The translations under genes and the position numbers were made by a program. Positions 59,125 to 64,000 of a DNA stretch of 64,000 nucleotides are shown one piece after another; the first letter of the stretch is position 1; every line of letters starts with the position of its first letter. The notes beneath the pieces are model-generated. The model made no database searches, was not told where the DNA came from, and worked only from the letters and a program-made list of their open reading frames with translations. This DNA is from Merluccius polli (taxonomy: Eukaryota > Chordata > Actinopteri > Gadiformes > Merlucciidae): NCBI GenBank assembly GCA_030340625.1, contig JAOPHQ010000380.1, positions 10,001-74,000 of the forward strand, read 5' to 3'.

Positions 59125-59500
59125 TGTCCTTGTGGCGCAGGGGGAGTGTTGCGTGTGCTCTGCACAGGAGACCCGGGTTCAAGTCCCAGAGAGGGAGTGT
59201 GCTGTGGTGTTGTCTTATTTCTACATGAATTGTAATGTCAAATACAAGTGTGACTTTCCAGCACATCACTGCGGGCGTCCAGGTGGCGCAACACAGAGCG
59301 CTGCAGGTTATCAGATCTGTTGACCAGGGTTCGAGTCTTGGCAAGGGATGTCTATGTGGTTTGCTCTTGTGTATTGTGATGTCAAATACAAGTGCGACTT
59401 CCCTACAGGTCATAGCGGAGCGTCTCGGTGGCGTGATGGAGAGAGCTGTGGTCTACTGCTCTGACTGACCTGGTATCAAATCCTGGTCGTTGGACTCTCC
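59125..59500 (+). repeat. Three tRNA-like modules on the left arm
   Basis: Module 1 about 59131-59200 (CTTGTGGCGCAGGGGGAG ... CGGGTTCAAGTCCC), module 2 about 59278-59345 (CCAGGTGGCGCAACACAGAG ... GGGTTCGAGTCTT), module 3 about 59424-59490 (CTCGGTGGCGTGATGGAGAG ... GGTATCAAATCCT). Each is about 70 bp with tRNA-like box spacing, but acceptor stems do not pair. They are not functional tRNA genes. They may be SINE heads. Confidence 0.7.
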
Positions 59501-59854
59501 CCATTCCCCAGGGGTAGAGGGATATAAGAAGGGCTCTTGGGGATGCCAGCGATTGACAGAGGGCTGTTGGAGATGTAGTATGACACTCCTGACATACCAC
59601 AACAGTCAGTGACACAAGTGAACAAGGTCTCCAATGTCTTGTTCACTGGGGGGGGGGACACCTTAACTGTAAGTGTTCTTGAACTGGAGTACAATGCTGC
59701 GGCTTTTGTCAGTGTCCCAGATGCTGGAGACCTCTGCCTAACCAGGACACCTGTGTCCCTGACTGTTGTGGTATGTCATACTACAACCCCAAGAGCCCTC
59801 CTTATACCCCCTCTACCCAGGGAATGGGGAGAGAGTCCGACTACCAGGATACGA

Positions 59855-60340
59855 TACCAGGTCGGTCAGAGCAGTAGACCACAGCTCTCTCCATCATGCA
59901 CACCGAGACGCTCCGCTGTGACCTGTAGGGAAGTCACACTTGCATTTGACATCACAAGAGGAAACCACATAGACGTCCCTTGCCGGTACTCGAACCCTGG
60001 TCTACAGATCTGATAACCTGCAGCTCTCTGCGTTGCGCCACCTGGCCACCCAGTGTGATGTGCTGGAAAGTCGCACTTGTATTTGACATCACAATACACA
60101 AGAGCAAACCACAGAGATGTCCCTTGCCGGGACTCGACCCCTGGACTACAGATCTGATAACCTGCAGCTGTCTGCATTGCGCCACCTGGACACCCACTGT
60201 GATGTACTGGAAAGTCGCACTTGTATTTGACATTACAATTCATGTAGAAATAAAACAACACCTCAGCACACTCCCTCTCTGGGACTTGAACCCGGGTCTC
60301 CTGTGCAGATCACACACAGTTCCCTCCCCTGCGCCACAAG
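59855..60340 (-). repeat. Four tRNA-like modules on the right arm
   Basis: Read on the minus strand: type 1 about 60340-60275, type 2 about 60195-60125, a second type 2 about 60050-59985 and type 3 about 59915-59845. Spacers with CACTTGTATTTGACAT separate them, the complement of the left-arm spacer. The extra type-2 module is the main asymmetry between the arms. Confidence 0.7.
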
Positions 60341-60432
60341 GTCGCACTTGTATTTGCCATTACAATTCAGGTGACGTAGAAATAATCACTGGCGTCCCCA
60401 AGAGCCCTCTTCTTATATCTCGTTGTCCCGGC

Positions 60433-60712
60433 CAGTGGCGGTTTTAGGCCGTTTTTGGGGGGGGCTTCAACCTCCCCAAATTCAATCTCAGCCCCCCCAA
60501 ACGAAGAGGAAATGTTTACCTTTCCAACGATACCAATATTATTTTGTACTCCAAATAAACCCGAGATATGTCCTAATTAATACAGAAGTAGAAGTAGGCC
60601 TAATTGGCCTACTTGGGCTTGTTGCCAGCATGATACTCTCACATACGTGATTTCTCTTTCCCTCACAGCCCCTCTGAGCCCCCCCAAAGGTCTGATCCTA
60701 GAACCGCCCCTG
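60433..60712. mobile_element. 280-bp hAT-like MITE
   Basis: Left end CAGTGGCGGTTTTAGG. Right end, read on the minus strand, CAGGGGCGGTTCTAGG. The flanking 8-mers (GTCCCGGC and CTAATAAC) do not match, so the original target duplication is lost. The first 50 bp of the same element, in opposite orientation, also borders the far side of the foldback (59036 down to about 58981). Confidence 0.7.
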
Positions 60713-60717
60713 CTAAT

Positions 60718-60850
60718 AACTAACCAATAGGACGGATGCCCACATCGTCCATGAGAGCCGTGGTCGGGTTAATACAGGAGTAACAACTAACCAATAGGAC
60801 GGATGCCCACATCGTCCATGAGAGCCGTGGTCGGGTTAATACAGGAGTGG
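60718..60850. repeat. 67-bp tandem duplication
   Basis: TAACCAATAGGACGGATGCC and the rest of a 67-bp unit occur at 60721 and again at 60788, virtually identical. No coding capacity. Confidence 0.9.
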
Positions 60851-61497
60851 ATGGGCTGCTGCCGCTCTGAACGTCAAATATCGCCGGAGACGATCTCCGT
60901 CAGTGACTGACGCTAAAGTGCCCTTACCGACAGTTGCTATGTGACGTTCTGGGAGTGAGACTGTGTTGTTCTGACTGAGTTTACATAAAGATTATGCAAT
61001 ACATATTATTACACCCCAACTGTTTCTGTGGTGGGTTTTGAAAGCACTAAAGAAAACCGTGACCCGCGTCTCTGAGGTTTACAGCCGCGACTCCGTTTTC
61101 AAAACGGCCCAATTTGGCGAGAAAACGGTGAAGCTGGCAACCCTGCATCACCGCCACCTTAATTCTAATTTATGTATTTTATAACCAGCAATGTATGTAT
61201 TTTATAACCAGGAAATGTCCTTGTTGGTTGTACTTTCTTCAGGCGCCTCCACAGCGCCACGCGTGGATACTGTCGGTACAACACGCTATGTTACGTTGAA
61301 ATGCGACGTAATCCAGTGTTCACGAAAACGTACACCGTCAACGTATGCTTTTGGCAAAAAACATCGCTCAACAAATGCAGATATGACTAACTAGAATTAA
61401 AAGAGGTCGCTTTGCGTGCAATTTATCCAACATCACCTCCACAACTGCAGTAACTCCCACTACATTTCTCTCACTTTTCTCCCAAGATCCAGCCATG

Positions 61498-61570
61498 GAA
61501 ATTCAAGATTCAAGTACTTTATTTGTCCCACACACATACAGGATGTACAGTGAAATGAGAGGAATTTAAA
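61498..61570. mobile_element. Retroposon tail
   Basis: AAATTCAAGATTCAAGTACT, then TTATTTGTCCCACACACATA and TACAGTGAAATGAGAGG, is a 3'-end type common among fish non-LTR retroposons. Only the tail is recognisable. Confidence 0.5.
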
Positions 61571-62223
61571 TAAACCATTTTGTGTCCATCGATTATATAC
61601 TACATACCCAGATTCAGAAGGGGGGGGGGGGGGGGGGGGAAGAGCTTTTAACAGTCACCAGGTTCAAGTTAACACTCCTGCCCTGCCCATAAGGCAAAGC
61701 TTATGGGCACTAAGGCAACCAACTGGCAGCCCATTGTTCCTAGCATAGGATGGGTTAAATGCAGAGCAGGAATTTCCCCATGGGGATTAATAAAGTGTAT
61801 CATTATCATTATCATGGCCTGTATAGTTTGTTCTGTTCTGTTTTTTTTTTGCTTTTTTTTTCATATTCTTCTTCTGTGCTCCTCTGTCAGTGCTGACTGC
61901 TCCATGTCACCATCCGGGATCCTTCAACACACTTCCAGTTTTTAATTTCCAGTGAGTCCATCGCTCTCAGGTTTTTGTGTATGTTTGTGTGTCGCTACAT
62001 CAAGAGACCGAGCGCCGAGTCCGACGCTGGGCTGAATTTCACCCGAAAAATCATTTTAGCAGCAGGAGGAAAAAGTTGCCCCACCATCGATTACAATAAA
62101 AGAAAAAAGATCATATACATGTGGAAAAACCCCAGCTCTGTGTTTGAGTGAAGAAACCCAACTGCTGTGTGCTGTGTACCCCACAGAACCAGGGTTGGGG
62201 TTGGGGTGGGGGACCGGGGGTTT

Positions 62224-63359
62224 CTAGACCGTGGCCTCGGTGTCCAGGGGCTCGTCTCCCTCCAGCAGGCTGTAGGACACGTGGCTCTGGTAGGGCCTCT
62301 GCAGCGGATGGGACAGCAGCTTGGCCATGCAGTTGTGCAGCTCGATGGCGGGGCCGCTCAGCGACACCTCGAAGCGGTAGCACAGGCCCCTGGTGTCCAG
62401 GCTGCAGAAGGACGCGTAGTTGTCCTGGACGCCACAGGAGGACAGTGTAGTGCATGGTGAGCGTATCGCATGGAGAGTGTGGAGGAGAAATATAAGGCAA
62501 CCAGGCAAGGCAAGTTTATGTATGGAGCGCATTTAAAACTATGCAGTGTGCCTTACAATCAAATATACAAAACATAAGTATAAAGAATTAAATAATAACA
62601 ATAATTGATATTTAACATGTTAAAATTAACATTAATTATTATTATCCAACAGTTTGTTCCAACTGAGTCATCTGATTGGACAAGAGGCGTCCCATGAGTG
62701 CTGATATTCAGTATAACAGCACTGGGACTTTCACTATCCCTGTATCCCTCCGCTCCGCAGCTGTTAACAGGACATGTTGATGTGACACTGTTTGTGTTGG
62801 GGGAGCCAAATAAATGATGAGATAAACAAACAGATCCTAATCTGTTTTGTCGCCTATTACTGTCCACTAATAAATTACGCTTGTAGAACTGTTTGTGTGT
62901 TGTGTGTGTTTTCAGTATAACAGCACTCCTTCTCGTGGTATTGCTTAAGTGTTTTAAAGGGCTATCAATTCAAATCTGATTTTATTTTTCCATGTTCAGT
63001 AGTATATAAGTTGTTTTTTGCTGTATTGGCATCTTTTCATGTTATATGATACTAATATCAGTGTTTCTGAGCCAGCGTATTAATACACTTTAATACACTT
63101 GCTCCAGCAGCTTTTCAAAATGTTATGAATATGTTCTCTCACGATAAACGTACATATTAGTATCAATATCCAAATGCAGAACTTAATAAGTCTTGATAAT
63201 TCTCATCAAGTCTTTACAACAAAAAAAAAAGTAATGGAAAAACAAAAGAAAAAACGTTTAGTTAGTTCTCACCCTCCAGCTGCTGTCGTCGGCCGGGTCG
63301 TCCGCTCCGTTGTGCAGGTAGACCACGTCGAAGAAGAAGTACGGAGACTGCAGCATTTT
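62224..63359 (-). CDS. babam1: BRISC and BRCA1-A complex member 1 (MERIT40), C-terminal exons
   Basis: MERIT40/BABAM1 is a scaffold subunit of the BRCA1-A (DNA repair) and BRISC K63-deubiquitinase complexes. Two exons on the minus strand are present: 63359-63273 (29 codons) and 62424-62224 (66 codons plus TAG). They encode KMLQSPYFFFDVVYLHNGAD, then after a lineage-variable acidic segment and SSWR, the end of the protein including SGPAIELHNCMAKLLSHPLQ, SYSLLE and the final EATV. These match the C-terminus of vertebrate BABAM1 as I recall it. The join is phase 0, with AG/GT at both ends of the intron. About 95 of roughly 330 residues are in the window. The 5' part lies beyond the right edge. 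Its 3' end points toward the plvap promoter. Confidence 0.93.
62425..63272 (-). other. babam1: Last intron of babam1
   Basis: AT-rich with no additional exon or RNA gene visible. A retroposon-like tail (GGCAAGGCAAGTTTATGTAT at 62504) is present near its 3' end. Confidence 0.7.
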
Positions 63360-64000
63360 CTACAATGGACACATGCAAGCAGCAATGGGTTTTATCTTTA
63401 TTTTAACACATACATGTATAAATAGATCACGGCTGCCTGCCGCCCACACGTGCAGAAGTATTTATGGTAGAAAATCAAACTTTCACAATGATGCCAATTT
63501 AAACTGACGGATTAGATTACATTCATTTGATCTAAGGGAAGCTATTCGGTTTCGGTGTTCAATGCAAGAGTTCAGTGTCTGACTATTCACTTTTGAATAA
63601 GAAGATTCGCCGCTTGGCTGAATATGGGAAGTGAACCCCAGGGGTGCAGTTAAGCGTAGAGTGAAATGAGAGTCAATGGGGATTTTCCTTAAAATCAACG
63701 TTAGACAAGGTAATACTTTTATGATTGTGCCATCGTGGTTATTTCCTGACGGTGGATAAGAAGACATACTTTTTTTTATTGCAGTATATTCATTAATTCT
63801 TGAAACATTTAGGTGAAAACGGCTATTTTGAATCTGACTTTGGTTGCCAACTACTCAGTGCTAGTGACAACTGTCCCATATTTGCCCGGACGGCTCCTAT
63901 ATTGGGCTAAGTTGGTTTGTCCCAGTAAATATATATGTCCCGTATATATTGACTGTTACTCTACTTTGATCACTAGATGGCACTCTTACAGATCCTAGAT
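63360..64000. other. babam1 intron up to the window edge
   Basis: No exon of the preceding part of babam1 could be recognised in these 640 bp. I see no other feature. Confidence 0.6.

Larger units (their letters stand above)
58981..60482. mobile_element. 1.5-kb imperfect foldback structure carrying tRNA-like modules
   Basis: Sequence 58981-59635 is the imperfect reverse complement of 59735-60482, around a spacer of about 100 bp. Matching landmarks: GCCACTGGCCGGGACAACGA at 59030 against its complement at 60424; AAGAGGGCTCTTGG against CCAAGAGCCCTCTT; and GACATACCACAACAGTCAG (59593) against its complement near 59760. The arms hold tRNA-like units, each with an A-box-like GTGGCG word and a B-box-like word (GGGTTCAAGTCCC, GGGTTCGAGTCTT, GGTATCAAATCCT). 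Each unit is preceded by a spacer containing AATGTCAAATACAAGTG. Three modules lie on the left arm and four on the right, where the middle type is duplicated. No protein frame is credible. Confidence 0.85.

Noticed and set aside
59131..59200. Possible tRNA gene with a good B box
   Set aside because: The 5' and 3' ends do not form an acceptor stem, and the module is one of seven related degenerate units in the foldback.

Overview
This window is nuclear DNA from a vertebrate, almost certainly a teleost fish. The genes are split into many short exons with GT/AG introns. The proteins match vertebrate families, and the spacers carry fish-type tRNA-derived SINEs, hAT-like MITEs and an extreme load of simple repeats. 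No bacterial, organellar or viral gene set is present. The species cannot be named from the sequence.

Five protein-coding genes can be read. (1) impact, minus strand, 5744 down to at least 3660 and probably to 733. Its start and RWD domain are present and its 3' half lies beyond the left edge. (2) osbpl1a, plus strand, 8163-24630, complete: 27 coding exons that join in frame to 962 codons plus stop. (3) gtpbp3, plus strand, 27098-46947: 10 coding exons that join in frame to 532 codons plus stop. (4) plvap, minus strand, 56614-52060: 8 coding exons, about 410 codons. (5) babam1, minus strand: only the last two coding exons, 63359-62224, with the rest beyond the right edge. Exon joins were checked by hand for splice dinucleotides, reading phase and continuity with family sequences recalled from memory. 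No database search was run.

Layout. 1-8 kb holds a 20-bp minisatellite, impact, a SINE, a perfect 33-bp hairpin and a GC-rich segment at about 6.0-6.2 kb that looks like a shared divergent promoter for impact and osbpl1a. 8-25 kb is osbpl1a, with introns full of microsatellites and a hAT element inserted inside a SINE. 24.6-27.1 kb is a spacer with an 18-bp minisatellite and purine tracts. 27-47 kb is gtpbp3. Its second intron contains a roughly 1.8-kb AT-rich satellite, and two direct copies of a decayed transposase fragment flank exon 3. 47-52 kb is intergenic and holds a self-complementary satellite into which a small hAT MITE has inserted. 52-57 kb is plvap. 57-62 kb is repeat-rich and contains a 1.5-kb inverted-repeat structure with tRNA-like modules on both arms. 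62-64 kb is the tail of babam1.

The genes do not form an operon. impact concerns translational control through GCN1/GCN2. osbpl1a encodes a sterol and phosphoinositide transfer protein. gtpbp3 modifies mitochondrial tRNAs. plvap encodes the endothelial diaphragm protein. babam1 encodes a BRCA1-A/BRISC subunit. From memory, the human orthologues fall in two blocks, chromosome 18q11 (IMPACT, OSBPL1A) and 19p13.11 (GTPBP3, PLVAP, BABAM1), so this window spans a junction between two human synteny blocks.
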